Source of the DNA: JAJPKK01 sp963807015
GTDB lineage: Bacteria; Pseudomonadota; Alphaproteobacteria; Rhizobiales; Xanthobacteraceae
DNA: 64,000 nucleotides
Reading direction: 5' to 3'
Assembly: GCA_963807015.1 (NCBI GenBank)
Contig: CAWEAS010000001.1
Coordinates: forward strand, 310,001 to 374,000
Shown in pieces: positions 15,160 through 24,784 of this stretch. The first letter of the stretch is position 1, and each line of letters begins with the position of its first letter. Below the pieces are notes generated by a model that was not told the DNA's origin, did no database searches, and was given only the letters and a program-made list of their open reading frames with translations. The translations under genes were made by a program, and so were the position numbers.

Positions 15160-15779
15160 GCGACCAGAAACGCTGAAACCTGCGGATTCCGCATACGTAT
15201 TAGACCCAAACCAAGCACCATGCGAGCTGACATGGGGAGTTGTCCCCGGTCCTCGCGTCGTTCCGGCTGAGCAGTCTGCCGTAGCAGCAGCTGGTCGGTA
15301 ACCCCAAGCGCGAATTGTGCATCATGTTGGGCGCATCGCATATATCGTGTTCAGTGAGCAATGGAACAAGCCCGACGGCGGTAGGTCCGGGTGCTGACAT
15401 CGCGACGCTGCTGCGGTTGCATCCGCACCCGTTGGTCACCCCGTAGTAGGGCTCAATCGGGTCATGCGCCTGACTGGCGCGCGACGGGTGCCCAGTCGTC
15501 GATGTCAACGGGGATGAAATCCGCGAAACCGGCGGGCGGCAGGGGGGCGGGCGCGGCGCCTTCGTGCGCAAGCCGATCTTCCAAGTGGCACAACTCTGGG
15601 GTCCGGGCAGCCGTGGTCAGCGAGATCAAGATCGGTTCCAGCGGGCGACGCTGGTGTGCGCGACGGCGTTGAACTAGGATTCCCTTCCGACCGGGGTATC
15701 AAGCTGGAGAAGACTTACCAGGGTATTTGCCGATTGGCCGCCGCCGAACTCGCTGCGCCGCAGCCTGGATGGAGACCCC
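15160..15779. other. Intergenic region upstream of the cassette and ubiD
   Basis: 620 bases between divergent genes with no open frame I would defend. It should hold the promoter of the cassette (reading left) and that of ubiD (reading right). A GGGGA-GTTG-TCCCC palindrome lies at 15234-15247 and contains one GTTGTCCC octamer. A minus-strand stretch near 15480-15540 translates as DFIPVDIDDWAP and may be a gene remnant. No tRNA or att duplicate was found here. Confidence 0.5.
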
Positions 15780-17321
15780 ATGACTGATGACAATCCGAGG
15801 CCCGGCGTCGCCAGCTCCGAAATGAGCAATCCGATCGGCAGCCGTGAGCCTTCACTCGCCGGCGGCAAGGCCAGTCCGTCGCCCGACATCGCCTTCACCG
15901 ATCTGCGCGAATGGATCGACGAGGCGCGCAAGCTCGGCGAAATCCGCGAGGTCAAAGGACTGTCGTGGCAGCAAGACATCGGCATGGCGGCCGAGGTCAT
16001 CATGCACGACGAGAACGCGCCGTGCGTGATCTTCGAAGACGTGCCGGGCACCCTTCCGGGGAGCAAAGTGCTGGTCAACTTCTTCGGCGGCTTGCGGCAG
16101 AAGATGACGCTCGGCTTTCCGACGCATCTGTCAAAGCTGGAATTGAGCGAGGCCTTCCGCGAGCACTACATGGCGGACCTCAAGCGCATTCCGCCGCGCT
16201 ACGTCAACGACGGACCGGTGTTCGAGAACGTGATCACGGGTGACGCCATCGACGTCAACATCTTCCCGACACCGAAATGGCATGAAGCAGATGGCGGCCG
16301 CTACATCGGCACCGGGAGCTTCAACGTCACCGGCGATCCCGAAGAAGGCTGGATCAACTGCGGCACCTATCGGGTGATGATTCACGACGCTAAGACCGTC
16401 GGCTTCTACATCTCGCCCGGCAAGCACGGCCGCATTCAGCGCGACAAGTACGAAGCGCGCAAGGAGCCGATGCCCGTCGCCATCGTGGTCGGCTGCGATC
16501 CGATGTCGTTCCTGATGGCGTCGAGCGAGGTACCCTACGGCGTCTGCGAGTACGAGGTCATCGGCGGCGTTCGCGGACGCCCTGTGGACGTGGTCAAGGC
16601 GCCGATCACCGGGCTTCCCATTCCCGCAAATGCAGAGATCGTGATCGAAGGGTTCGTCGAGCCCGGCAACGTGCGCCCCGAGGGCCCCTTTGGCGAGTGG
16701 ATGGGCTACTACGGCAGCGACGTTCGCCAGGAACCCGTGATGGACATCAAGGCGATCTACCATCGCAACAATCCGATCCTGCTCGGCTGCGCGCCACAGC
16801 GTCCGCCGGACGAGGTCGCCAGGTATCGCGCGCTGACGCGCTCGGCGATCGTGCGCGAGAATATCGTCAAAGCCGGCGTCCCCGATGTCGTCGCGGTCTG
16901 GGCCCACGAGATCGGCACGGCACGGCTGCTGCTCGGCGTCGCCATCCGCCAGCGCTATCCGGGCCACGCCATGCAGGCGGGCCACGTCGCCGCCATGTGC
17001 CACTCCGGCGCCTATGCGGGACGCTACATTATCGTGACTGACGACGACATCGACGTGTCCGACCTCGAACAGCTGATCTGGGCGATGCTGACGCGCTCCG
17101 ATCCCGCGACGTCGATCGACATCATCCACAATGCCTGGTCGACGCCGCTCGATCCGCGGATCGAACCGGAGCGCAAGGCCAAAGGCGATTTCACCAACAG
17201 TCGCGCCATCATCGACGCCTGCCGCCCCTGGCACTGGCGCGACAAATTCCCGAAGGTGAATGCCCCCTCCCCCGAGGCCGCCCGCCTCGCGCGTCAGCGC
17301 TTCGGCCATCTGCTGAAGTAG
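15780..17321 (+). CDS. UbiD-family decarboxylase
   Basis: A 513-residue prenylated-FMN-dependent (de)carboxylase of the UbiD family, which acts on aromatic or alpha,beta-unsaturated acids. The family pattern is clear: FEDVPGTLPGSKVLVNFFGG, then KWHEADGGRYIGTG, then EYEVIGGVRGRPVDVVKAP and PEGPFGEWMGYYG. The C-terminal half carries the fold-typical TDDDIDVSDLEQLIWAM. An internal ATG follows about 13 residues in, so the true start may be slightly later. No ubiX-like prenyltransferase is nearby. The substrate is unknown; the neighbouring Bug protein may import it. Confidence 0.88.
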   Translation: MTDDNPRPGVASSEMSNPIGSREPSLAGGKASPSPDIAFTDLREWIDEARKLGEIREVKGLSWQQDIGMAAEVIMHDENAPCVIFEDVPGTLPGSKVLVNFFGGLRQKMTLGFPTHLSKLELSEAFREHYMADLKRIPPRYVNDGPVFENVITGDAIDVNIFPTPKWHEADGGRYIGTGSFNVTGDPEEGWINCGTYRVMIHDAKTVGFYISPGKHGRIQRDKYEARKEPMPVAIVVGCDPMSFLMASSEVPYGVCEYEVIGGVRGRPVDVVKAPITGLPIPANAEIVIEGFVEPGNVRPEGPFGEWMGYYGSDVRQEPVMDIKAIYHRNNPILLGCAPQRPPDEVARYRALTRSAIVRENIVKAGVPDVVAVWAHEIGTARLLLGVAIRQRYPGHAMQAGHVAAMCHSGAYAGRYIIVTDDDIDVSDLEQLIWAMLTRSDPATSIDIIHNAWSTPLDPRIEPERKAKGDFTNSRAIIDACRPWHWRDKFPKVNAPSPEAARLARQRFGHLLK

Positions 17322-17341
17322 CCCAGATGGAGCCAACGGGT

Positions 17342-17437
17342 CCCGCCTCCGGCGGGCCCGATGACGGGCTCCGCGCAATCCGGGGATAGCCCTCCGAAAC
17401 ACGCAGCGTGAGCGGAAAGGGCAATCCCGGATTGCGC
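17342..17437. repeat. Palindromic intergenic repeat, possible terminator
   Basis: A CCCGCC-TCC-GGCGGG hairpin lies at 17342-17356. A 12-bp inverted repeat, GCGCAATCCGGG (17373-17384) and CCCGGATTGCGC (17426-17437), follows. The motif resembles dispersed palindromes common between genes in Bradyrhizobium-like genomes. It sits between the convergent ubiD and bug genes and could stop transcription from both sides. Confidence 0.6.
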
Positions 17438-17463
17438 TGCGCTCCATCCGGGCTACCGGCTAC

Positions 17464-18465
17464 TTATTCGCCGCGGATGCCTTTCTCGCGAATGATGCGG
17501 CCCCAACGGTCATATTCGTCGTGGAGATAGCGGCTGAAATGCTCCGGCGAGTCGGGCGTCGGCACGGTCCCAGTTTGCGCGAGCTTCGCGCGCACCTCGG
17601 GATCGGTAAGCACCCCAACCATCGCGCCGTTGAGTTTGGCGATGATCGCCGACGCCGTGCGCGCTGGCGCGAGCACGCCCGCCCATTGGTCAGCGATGGT
17701 GTCGGCAAAGCCTTGCTCGCCGAAGGTCGGCACCTCGGGAAAAATCGGAGAGCGCTCGCGCGACGTCGCCGCGAGCGGCTTGATCTTTCCAGCCCTGATA
17801 TGCGCGATGATGGTGGGGCCATCGCCGAACAGGCCGTCGAGCTGGCCGCCGATGAGATCGGACATAGCGGGTGCGGCACCGCGATAAGGAACGCGCAGGA
17901 AATCGACGCCGGCGGACGCCTGGAACAGCTCGAGCCCGAGATGGGAAACCGAGCCGAGACCGGTGATCGCGATCGTGATCTGACCCGGACGCCGCCGGGC
18001 CAGATCGGCGAGCCCACGCGCTGAATCGACCGGCAACGCCGCATTCACGACCAGCATGGTCGAATTGAAGGCGACAAGACCGACCGCAGCAAAATCCTTG
18101 ATGGGGTCATAAAGCGCGCTGGCACGCATATGAGGATAGACCGTCGCCACGCCGGCCGTCGTGAAGTAGAGCGTGTAGCCGTCAGGATCGGATTTCGCGA
18201 CGAATTCGGCACCAAGCGCGCCGTTGGCTCCGGTCTTATTCTCCACGAGAACAATCTGGCCCAAGGGCGCCCGCAGCTTTTCCGCCAGCAGCCGCGCCAT
18301 GAAATCGGTGGTGCCGCCAGCCGCGAATCCGACGATAAGTCTTATCGGCCGCGACGGGTAATCTTCTGCAAAGGCCGTGGGCGCCCAACCGGCGCCGACC
18401 ACTATTGCAAACGCTGCTGCTGTGCGAACGATGATATGACGAAACAGCCGCACCCGGTACGCCAC
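17464..18465 (-). CDS. Bug/TctC tripartite carboxylate-binding protein
   Basis: A 333-residue periplasmic solute-binding protein of the Bug family (tripartite tricarboxylate transport). It has an N-terminal signal peptide (AAAFAIVVGAGWAPTAFA), then YPSRPIRLIVGFAAGGTTD, the standard opening, and LVENKTGANG and FVAKSDPDGYTLY in order. No TctA or TctB membrane genes are nearby; orphan Bug proteins are common in this group. It ends against the ubiD gene and starts 11 bases after the next gene's stop, so it is probably co-transcribed with it. Confidence 0.88.
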   Translation of the reverse strand: MAYRVRLFRHIIVRTAAAFAIVVGAGWAPTAFAEDYPSRPIRLIVGFAAGGTTDFMARLLAEKLRAPLGQIVLVENKTGANGALGAEFVAKSDPDGYTLYFTTAGVATVYPHMRASALYDPIKDFAAVGLVAFNSTMLVVNAALPVDSARGLADLARRRPGQITIAITGLGSVSHLGLELFQASAGVDFLRVPYRGAAPAMSDLIGGQLDGLFGDGPTIIAHIRAGKIKPLAATSRERSPIFPEVPTFGEQGFADTIADQWAGVLAPARTASAIIAKLNGAMVGVLTDPEVRAKLAQTGTVPTPDSPEHFSRYLHDEYDRWGRIIREKGIRGE

Positions 18466-18475
18466 CCTTTTGATT

Positions 18476-19360
18476 TCAATTCATTCGTTGCTTGAAATAT
18501 CGCAAATCCGGTGGCCGCTGATCCTTTTTTGCGGGCATCAACATCCCGTCGGCACGGATGATATACATCTCCTTGCCGATGGCCAACAAATCCGATCCTT
18601 CGACGCAGCTGCTCTCCCGCCAATCGGGATGCAGATTCGAGCTGTGGATGTATCTTTTGTCCACCACCCAGGGTCGCGTCAAAGCGTGATCGATGACCGT
18701 AACTTCATCGTGGAGAACTTTCGGATCGGATTTATCGAGACGGAAACGCTCTTTGAAAATGGACTGATTGTCGAAGTGGAGGGGAAGACCGCTGGCGTCG
18801 TAAACGCGCGGGCCCTTGAAGCCGCGCGTCTCGGCTTCGAGTACGTCGTAAGTGCCGTCGCCGTCCTCGTCGATCCACCGGCCGATCGAATAGCCGGCAT
18901 AGCTCGGCTCGATCTCCTTGGGCCAATCGCGGCCGTCGGTGAAGATGCGGCGCGCCTGGGTGCCGACCAAAATGTAGGTCGCGTGCGGCGTGACGACGAA
19001 TTCGAACGGCCCGAACGTCATCATGTGCGGCATCCCGGTCGGCATGCAGCGGGCGCGGTCGAAATTGTTGCCCTGGCCGCCCGTGGCCTGGTCGGCCATG
19101 CTGTCGTTCAAAACCTTCTGATACTCCGGCGTCAGCGGCGCTTCCTGCCCATGTGCCCACGGCTTGGTCTGATCGAACGAAGGTTGACCTCCGGGGGTGC
19201 GGAGACCTGATGGCGAGACCACGGAGACCGGAGGGACATACCGCTCCCACGAGCCTTTCCAATCGGGATATTTCGCAGGTTCAGCCGCGTTGGCGCCGCT
19301 GCAGATCAGCGCTGCGGTGCCGGCCATTCCAATGGCACCGAACAATTTTCGGTAACGCAT
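18476..19360 (-). CDS. Secreted hypothetical protein, family A
   Basis: A 294-residue exported protein with a clear signal peptide (GMAGTAALICSGANA). It shares a pattern with the proteins at 19536-20753 and 27491-28345: a GRW or GHW-E segment, a beta-rich core, a TRPW or IKPL motif and a late E-x-x-C-x-E motif (here ESSCVEG). I know this type from soil proteobacteria and acidobacteria only as uncharacterised. It lies between a Bug protein and its paralogue, so it may take part in handling the same substrate. Confidence 0.65.
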   Translation of the reverse strand: MRYRKLFGAIGMAGTAALICSGANAAEPAKYPDWKGSWERYVPPVSVVSPSGLRTPGGQPSFDQTKPWAHGQEAPLTPEYQKVLNDSMADQATGGQGNNFDRARCMPTGMPHMMTFGPFEFVVTPHATYILVGTQARRIFTDGRDWPKEIEPSYAGYSIGRWIDEDGDGTYDVLEAETRGFKGPRVYDASGLPLHFDNQSIFKERFRLDKSDPKVLHDEVTVIDHALTRPWVVDKRYIHSSNLHPDWRESSCVEGSDLLAIGKEMYIIRADGMLMPAKKDQRPPDLRYFKQRMN

Positions 19361-19535
19361 GGTGTCCTCCCCTTGGACCGCCCTTATGCTTAGCCAACCG
19401 AACGGTGGCCGCGGCGGTTCCGGAAATCCTGCCCCATCGGAAACCTATACCGATAGAGAATTGCGATTCAGGCCAGCTTCGTTTCGAACAAACCCAGGTG
19501 TCGAACACCGCGGTCTTGGTTTGCGTTGCGGCGCA

Positions 19536-20753
19536 CTATTGCAACGGATCGCGTTCGCCGTCGTCAACCGCGATGGTACTTATGGTTCTCGGATCGGGAC
19601 CGCGGCCTTCCGCGAAGGCGAGATCTTCCATGCGGTGCCCAAGAAGCAAGCCCGGCAAACCATAGTTGCCTTCGATGCAGCGCGGCTCCGCATATATTCT
19701 GTTTTCCTCGTCACTCTGCCGAATGAACTCTTGCTTGGCTGTCCAGGGTCGCGTCCATACCGTCGGATCCTCGACCGTCACGGTATATTCGAGAGTGCCG
19801 GGACCCGTCCTCGTCCATCGCTCGATGACGTGAAGGCTTTCGCGCGAGCCTTGAAAATCCGTCTTCGGATTGAAATTCGTCACGTCGACGACGAGGGTGT
19901 TGCCCTCCCAGTGCCCGCGCAAGTCGCCGTACCATTGACGAATGGTCGTCGGCAAATGGGGGCTGCCATCCATGACGATATTGCGTTGCCAACCTTGGCC
20001 CTGCCCGACGTCGTAGAACATCGCGATGCCGCCGGGCGTCTGAACAATTCTGCGGAAGCTGATGCGATCGGCGATCGCGCCGAGCCTGCCGACCTCCGGC
20101 ACGCCGCCCATCAGGCAGCGCACCGGCAACGAGGCGTCCTCCGGGCCATCATAGCGATTGATCGTCGCCGTGTTATAGTGGGGCGGCGTATCGCTGAAAC
20201 GCGGCGAAGGGGTTGGATCGTACTTGCCCCCGCTGCACGGCAATTCCTTGTTCTTGCAGGTTTCGGTCGCTTGCAGCAGCGCAAGTCGAAATTCGCGCTC
20301 AGCGGCGGCAATCTTCTGCGCTTCCGGAGTCGGCGGCGGCAGCCGGCCATTAGGCGGATCGACGATCCGCGACGTCCGCGCGCCGGTGCGCTTCTTTGGC
20401 GTAAACACGTCATTGTAGGCGCCGGCGACATCCGCCACTGTCCCGCGCTCCGCCCGCCGCTCGCGTCCCCGCATCGCCGAACGCTGTCGGTCCAGTTCTG
20501 CGCGCTGAGCGTCGGTGAAAAATTCCTGATTGGCATATTTGGGCGAGCGCTGCAGCGGCGTATCGGTCTCGTCGGTCCAGATTCCCTGCAGATCCGGTTC
20601 CCCCCACGGCGTTCTCAGCGCCGAGACCGGCGCCTTTCCGGATGCACCGGGCATCTGGGCGGACGCCCGAGGGATGGCGAGGGAAACGGCAACGCTGACA
20701 GCGAGACCAGCAACGGCGACCCTTATCATCGCGCCTGAGAAACTCTCATGCAT
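19536..20753 (-). CDS. Secreted hypothetical protein, family A (long form)
   Basis: A 405-residue exported protein with a signal peptide ending ASA. The segment TPWGEPDLQGIWTDETDTPL is the typical opening of this uncharacterised family. The C-terminal core GHWEGNTLVVDVTNFNPKTD, then VEDPTVWTRPW and EPRCIEGNYG, is shared with its two shorter relatives in this window. The long middle insert has Cys pairs (ETCKNKELPC). The family is often found with dehydrogenases and transporters in degradative clusters; function is unknown. Confidence 0.7.
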   Translation of the reverse strand: MHESFSGAMIRVAVAGLAVSVAVSLAIPRASAQMPGASGKAPVSALRTPWGEPDLQGIWTDETDTPLQRSPKYANQEFFTDAQRAELDRQRSAMRGRERRAERGTVADVAGAYNDVFTPKKRTGARTSRIVDPPNGRLPPPTPEAQKIAAAEREFRLALLQATETCKNKELPCSGGKYDPTPSPRFSDTPPHYNTATINRYDGPEDASLPVRCLMGGVPEVGRLGAIADRISFRRIVQTPGGIAMFYDVGQGQGWQRNIVMDGSPHLPTTIRQWYGDLRGHWEGNTLVVDVTNFNPKTDFQGSRESLHVIERWTRTGPGTLEYTVTVEDPTVWTRPWTAKQEFIRQSDEENRIYAEPRCIEGNYGLPGLLLGHRMEDLAFAEGRGPDPRTISTIAVDDGERDPLQ

Positions 20754-20979
20754 GATGGCCTCCCTTTGCCTTGGCGGTGTCTTACAGCACCCGTATTTCC
20801 TTCAAGCCAGATAGAAGGACGATAGCGCTTTTCAACAATTGCGGATAGCCGGTCGTGTTAAGCCGCAGCAGCATTGTGCGTCTCCGCCCATACGATGGCG
20901 CGCCCGCCTTTACGCGCATTGAAGTTTGCTGATACCTTTGGCTTCCAATGGCCATGAAGCGAAAAACATGGAGCGAAAA

Positions 20980-21393
20980 ATGATCCGGACAGCTTTCGCC
21001 CTTGCGGGCTTGGCCGCCGCGCTGTTGACGGCTCCTGTCCTTGCGCACCATGCCTTCGCGATCTTCAACTCCTCGAAGCTGCTCTACACCACGGGAACCG
21101 TAAAACAGTTCGAACTCGTCAACCCGCACACTTGGCTTCATGTCACCATCGTCAACGACAAGGGCGATGCGTCGACGTGGTCATTCGAGGGCGGCTCGGT
21201 GTTGCAGTTGGCGCGGCTCGGCTGGTCGAACGATACCTTCAAGGTCGGCGATAAGGTCGAGGTCGGCTTTCACCCCATGAAGGACGGTTCGCGCGGCGGC
21301 CAGTTGATGAGCGCCAAGCTGACAAGCGGGCAAAAGCTGTGCTCCAACCGCGGCTGCGGCGACGGCACCGGCGAGATCCTTCCGCCTTTCTGA
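20980..21393 (+). CDS. DUF6152 family exported protein
   Basis: A 137-residue periplasmic protein with a signal peptide (AFALAGLAAALLTAPVLA) and the family hallmarks HHAFAIFNSSK, GTVKQFELVNPHTWL, LARLGWSNDTFKVGDKVEV and HPMKDGSRGG. I chose ATG 20980 because GGAG precedes it by eight bases; an ATG twelve bases upstream is the alternative. Two conserved His at the mature N-terminus could bind metal, but this is a guess. It is divergent from the secreted family A genes. Confidence 0.8.
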   Translation: MIRTAFALAGLAAALLTAPVLAHHAFAIFNSSKLLYTTGTVKQFELVNPHTWLHVTIVNDKGDASTWSFEGGSVLQLARLGWSNDTFKVGDKVEVGFHPMKDGSRGGQLMSAKLTSGQKLCSNRGCGDGTGEILPPF

Positions 21394-21489
21394 CGCGAGA
21401 GACGCAGACAGCCAGTCAGGGTTTGTGATCGCGGCTGACTGTCACGTGCATATTTGGTCAAAGCGGCTCGGCTTAGCGTATGCCGTTTT

Positions 21490-22525
21490 TCAAACATCTG
21501 TTCTTGCGCGTTTTGGAGTTCGTCCATCGAGGGACATCTGCACTTTCTTCAGCCAGCTGGTCATTTGCATGTCCTGATACTGATCGGCGGCGAGGCGGAG
21601 ATGGTCGCCACTTGGTCTCTTCAGCCTCTTGTCCAACTCTCCAAGTCCAAAATGGCAGTGCGCAACAAGCGGTCGCATTCCGCATTCGGCAGCTGCGCGC
21701 AGGCTCTCTTTGTAGAGCCGCTCGGCAAGCACGTCGTCCGACCGCCGGCTCGCGATTTTGGCTGACAGTTCAAGAAGTCCCGCTTCGAAGCCGCGCTGAT
21801 ACTGCGCTTGTGCTATCTCAATCGCGCTCGTCGCAAGATCGTTAGCGCGATCCAGATCGCCGATAACAAACGTCGCTTCACTCAATCCGCCGAGAATCAG
21901 GGGGCGCATGTTGCCCATATTCATTCGCTCGCCTACGTCCCGGATCCGCTCCAACATTTCGATCGCCAATTCAGGCTTTCCGGCTTGAACATAGGCATTG
22001 GCCAGCAAGGGCGTAATTACGACCTCGTAGTAAGTAATTTCGAAATATCGGCAAGTGTCGACGCCCCGCTTCAACGTGGCCTCTGCTTCGTCGATATCTC
22101 CGCGGCGCAGGAATGCGCGGCCAAGACCAGCGAGAGCGTAACCGAGGTTACCAGCGGGAAGTTGGCGTGCCTCGGCTATCTCAACCCCCCTCCTTCCCAC
22201 CTCGATCGCTTCTTTGAAATAGCCCGTATCAGCTAATCCGATCGCCAGTCCGGCGTGACCGAAAACGGACGGCGCGAGGAGTTGGCCAAATCGTTCGTAA
22301 AGCAGCGGCCCAGATGCGATGGCAATCGTCTCGCGAAACTGAACGATGGCTTCCGCGTGCCGTCCCATTGATTGAATGTTCAGCGCCATGGCCGGCAGGC
22401 CGAGAGCTTTGCTGGCGATATCGCCCTGAGCGACTGCCTGAGCTCCGAAGGCAACGCCATTCTTCAGGTCGCCTTTGGTCATGCATAGCGTACTAAGGCT
22501 CGCCATCGCGCGGCCGAGGCGGATC
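21490..22525 (-). pseudogene. TPR tail of the broken cyclase/ATPase regulator
   Basis: About 345 residues of tetratricopeptide repeats (for example ALAGLGRAFLRRGDIDEAEA and LLANAYVQAGKPELAIEMLE). It has no start of its own with a ribosome site. It is the natural continuation of the ATPase gene that runs out of frame at 22493. The two frames cross near 22512-22530, where SLGDFDP in one frame would be followed by RLGRAMASL in the other. A single extra base explains the break. The stop is at 21490. Confidence 0.65.
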
Positions 22526-24721
22526 GAAATCTCCGAGACTGGAGGCAAAATCGCGCGCTTCGATACAAGCTCGTTCCGCACCCTTTTGATCGGCAAGCGA
22601 TAAAAGAGCGTTGCGCAATTCCAGGCGAATATCGATGGATAGCTCGCTGCCTTTCCTCGAATTCGGCAATCGTTCGAGTGCCGAGAGTGCAGCGTCGAAT
22701 AGCCTTTGGGCGTCGCGGTTCTGGGAACGGCCGGCTGCATTTAGGCCGGCGCGACGAAGGGACTCGACGGCTAGCTCCCACAACTCGCCCTTGAGGGCGT
22801 GGTAACCGAGCTGTTCGGCGTGTTCATCGATCCGCTCGGTGTAGAGCGTCCGCATTGCCCACGCGATGCGTGCGTGCAGATCACGGCGTCGGTTGTGAAG
22901 AATGCCGCGGTACGTCACGTCGTGTGTAAAAACATGCTTGAAGACGTATGCCGCTTCCGTCGTCGGCATTCGGCGCAGGAAGGTGCCTGCCTCGAGCCGC
23001 TCGAGTCCGTCCTGAAGCTCGGTTGGCGAAGTATCGGCAACGGCCGCGAGAAGCGGTAGCTTTATCCACCTGCCGACGACCGCTGCCGTTTGCAAAAGAC
23101 GCTTGTCCGCCTCGGATAAACGATCAATCCGATCAGCCAACAATCCCTGCACCGTCGCCGGCAACCGGACCTCCGTAACGGCTCGCTTCAGGCTAAATGC
23201 CCCTTGTTCACCGCCGAGAACCCCGGTCTCGATAAGCAGGTGAATACTTTCTTCGAGGAAAAGCGGATTACCGTCCGTGCGCTCCAGCAGCTTCTCGACG
23301 ATGGATTCCAGACTCGGATGATCGCCCAGCAGGTGCGTGACCAGCTTTCGGGCCGATGCTTTGTCGAATGGCTCGAGCCGGATCTCGCGCGAGTGGTGAA
23401 ACGAAAGCCAACGATTGTTGAATTCAGGGCGATAAGTCAGAAGGAGAACTATTCGTCGACCGGCAACTTCCGGTATCAACTTGTCCAGTAGGTGAATGCT
23501 CTCGTCGTCGATCCAATGGAGGTTCTCGATGACTATGATGAGGCACCGCTTCCGCGACAGCTCCAGGAGAAATCGCTCGAGCCCTTCTAAGGTCTGTCGC
23601 CGGCGCCTCGCGGGCGAGGCGTCCTGCCACGTCCGGTCGTCGACGGAGATATCCAACAGCGAAAGCAAAGACGCGGCCGGAACATCAGCGGTTTCTCCGA
23701 GGGCTGCGACGCCATTGCGTACCTTCGCCTGCATCGCGGACATGTCGTCGCTATCGCGAATTCGGAAAAACGTTCTCAGCATTTCAACGAAAGGAGACAA
23801 CGAACGCGCTGGCCCAAATGACGCAGCGTTTCCCCGCAATAGCAAGCAATCGGTGGCGGGCGCGGACGCGACGAATTCAGCGCATAGTCGGGATTTTCCA
23901 ATTCCCGGTTCACCGACGCAGGCAACGATTTGTCCGTGCCCGAGGCGGCTCTGTTGAAGCGCATGTCTCAGCTTCCCCATCTCCGCGGTGCGGCCTACGA
24001 AAGGTGCGAGACGTTGCGAAGGCGTTCCAAGAAGGCGTGAACCATTGGCGACGCCGCTTTGTAATTCATACGCTCCTTCAGGCAATAGGACGTGAGGGGC
24101 CGCGAACGGCCTTACTTTTATATAGCCGCTTGCCAGATCGGCGGTCGAACGAGAAATGACGATGCTGCCCAAGGGAGCCACCTGCTCCAGCATCTTCGCG
24201 TACTGGGTCGTCTCGCCGACCGCGGCGTAGTCGACTTGAAGATCGCTTGCGATCATTCGGACGATCACCTCGCCGGAACTGACCGCTACGCGGATTTGCG
24301 ACGCTTGCTCCTGGGAGGCGATGTCGCCTCCGAACATCCGGAGAGCAGCAAAACAAGCGCTTATGGCGTGATCTTCACGGGCCTCGGGCGCTCCGAAAAG
24401 GGCCATGATCCCGTTATGCGTAACCTGATTGACCACTCCTCCGTAGGCGCGCACGGCTTCCGAAAGGCGTTTGAGTACGGGATCGAGTCGCCGCCACTCT
24501 TCCTCGGGATCGCTTCCCGTTCTCATGTTCATCGATGCGAGGAGCACCGTGATCAGCTTTCGCTCGCTTTCGCGCGCCGTCGGGGAAACCAATACCTTGT
24601 GCGAGATTTCGGGAGCGCAGTTCTCGTAGCCTTCTGTCGACCTCACCGACCCTGTCGCCTGCAAGCTTGCGATCAACCGCAGCGTCTCAGCTTCCGGTCT
24701 CGCACCGTAGTGGGTCTTCAT
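22493..24721 (-). CDS. Degenerate cyclase plus STAND-like ATPase fragment
   Basis: 742 residues. Residues 55-200 have a class III nucleotidyl cyclase fold, but both metal-binding Asp positions are lost: the first motif reads LLASMNMRTG, where FADM or FADI is usual, and the second reads THNGIMALFG, where GDG is usual. It is probably a dead cyclase. An ATPase follows with Walker A VGEPGIGKSRL and Walker B-like CLIIVIENLHWID, then helical repeats. Upstream, the same frame continues through one TAA (24785) into a BTAD regulator. Downstream, TPRs follow in another frame. The ancestral gene was probably a single SARP-cyclase-ATPase-TPR regulator. Confidence 0.75.
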   Translation of the reverse strand: MKTHYGARPEAETLRLIASLQATGSVRSTEGYENCAPEISHKVLVSPTARESERKLITVLLASMNMRTGSDPEEEWRRLDPVLKRLSEAVRAYGGVVNQVTHNGIMALFGAPEAREDHAISACFAALRMFGGDIASQEQASQIRVAVSSGEVIVRMIASDLQVDYAAVGETTQYAKMLEQVAPLGSIVISRSTADLASGYIKVRPFAAPHVLLPEGAYELQSGVANGSRLLGTPSQRLAPFVGRTAEMGKLRHALQQSRLGHGQIVACVGEPGIGKSRLCAEFVASAPATDCLLLRGNAASFGPARSLSPFVEMLRTFFRIRDSDDMSAMQAKVRNGVAALGETADVPAASLLSLLDISVDDRTWQDASPARRRRQTLEGLERFLLELSRKRCLIIVIENLHWIDDESIHLLDKLIPEVAGRRIVLLLTYRPEFNNRWLSFHHSREIRLEPFDKASARKLVTHLLGDHPSLESIVEKLLERTDGNPLFLEESIHLLIETGVLGGEQGAFSLKRAVTEVRLPATVQGLLADRIDRLSEADKRLLQTAAVVGRWIKLPLLAAVADTSPTELQDGLERLEAGTFLRRMPTTEAAYVFKHVFTHDVTYRGILHNRRRDLHARIAWAMRTLYTERIDEHAEQLGYHALKGELWELAVESLRRAGLNAAGRSQNRDAQRLFDAALSALERLPNSRKGSELSIDIRLELRNALLSLADQKGAERACIEARDFASSLGDFDPPRPRDGEP

Positions 24722-24784
24722 CTGTTCGCTGAAGGAAGAAGCATATTCGATGGCGGCAATCCTTCCGCGGTGCGCTGCGATCTG

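Noticed and set aside
15239..15246. Single GTTGTCCC octamer upstream of the nucleotide cassette
   Set aside because: One copy of an 8-base word is expected by chance in 64 kb, and the 11-bp partner is missing, so I do not link the cassette to the element through it.
15160..15779. Second attachment site to the right of the cassette
   Set aside because: I looked for another tRNA-Lys fragment and found none, so I cannot say that the cassette lies on its own element.
22493..24721. Active adenylate cyclase
   Set aside because: Both metal-binding Asp positions are replaced, so cyclic-AMP synthesis is unlikely.
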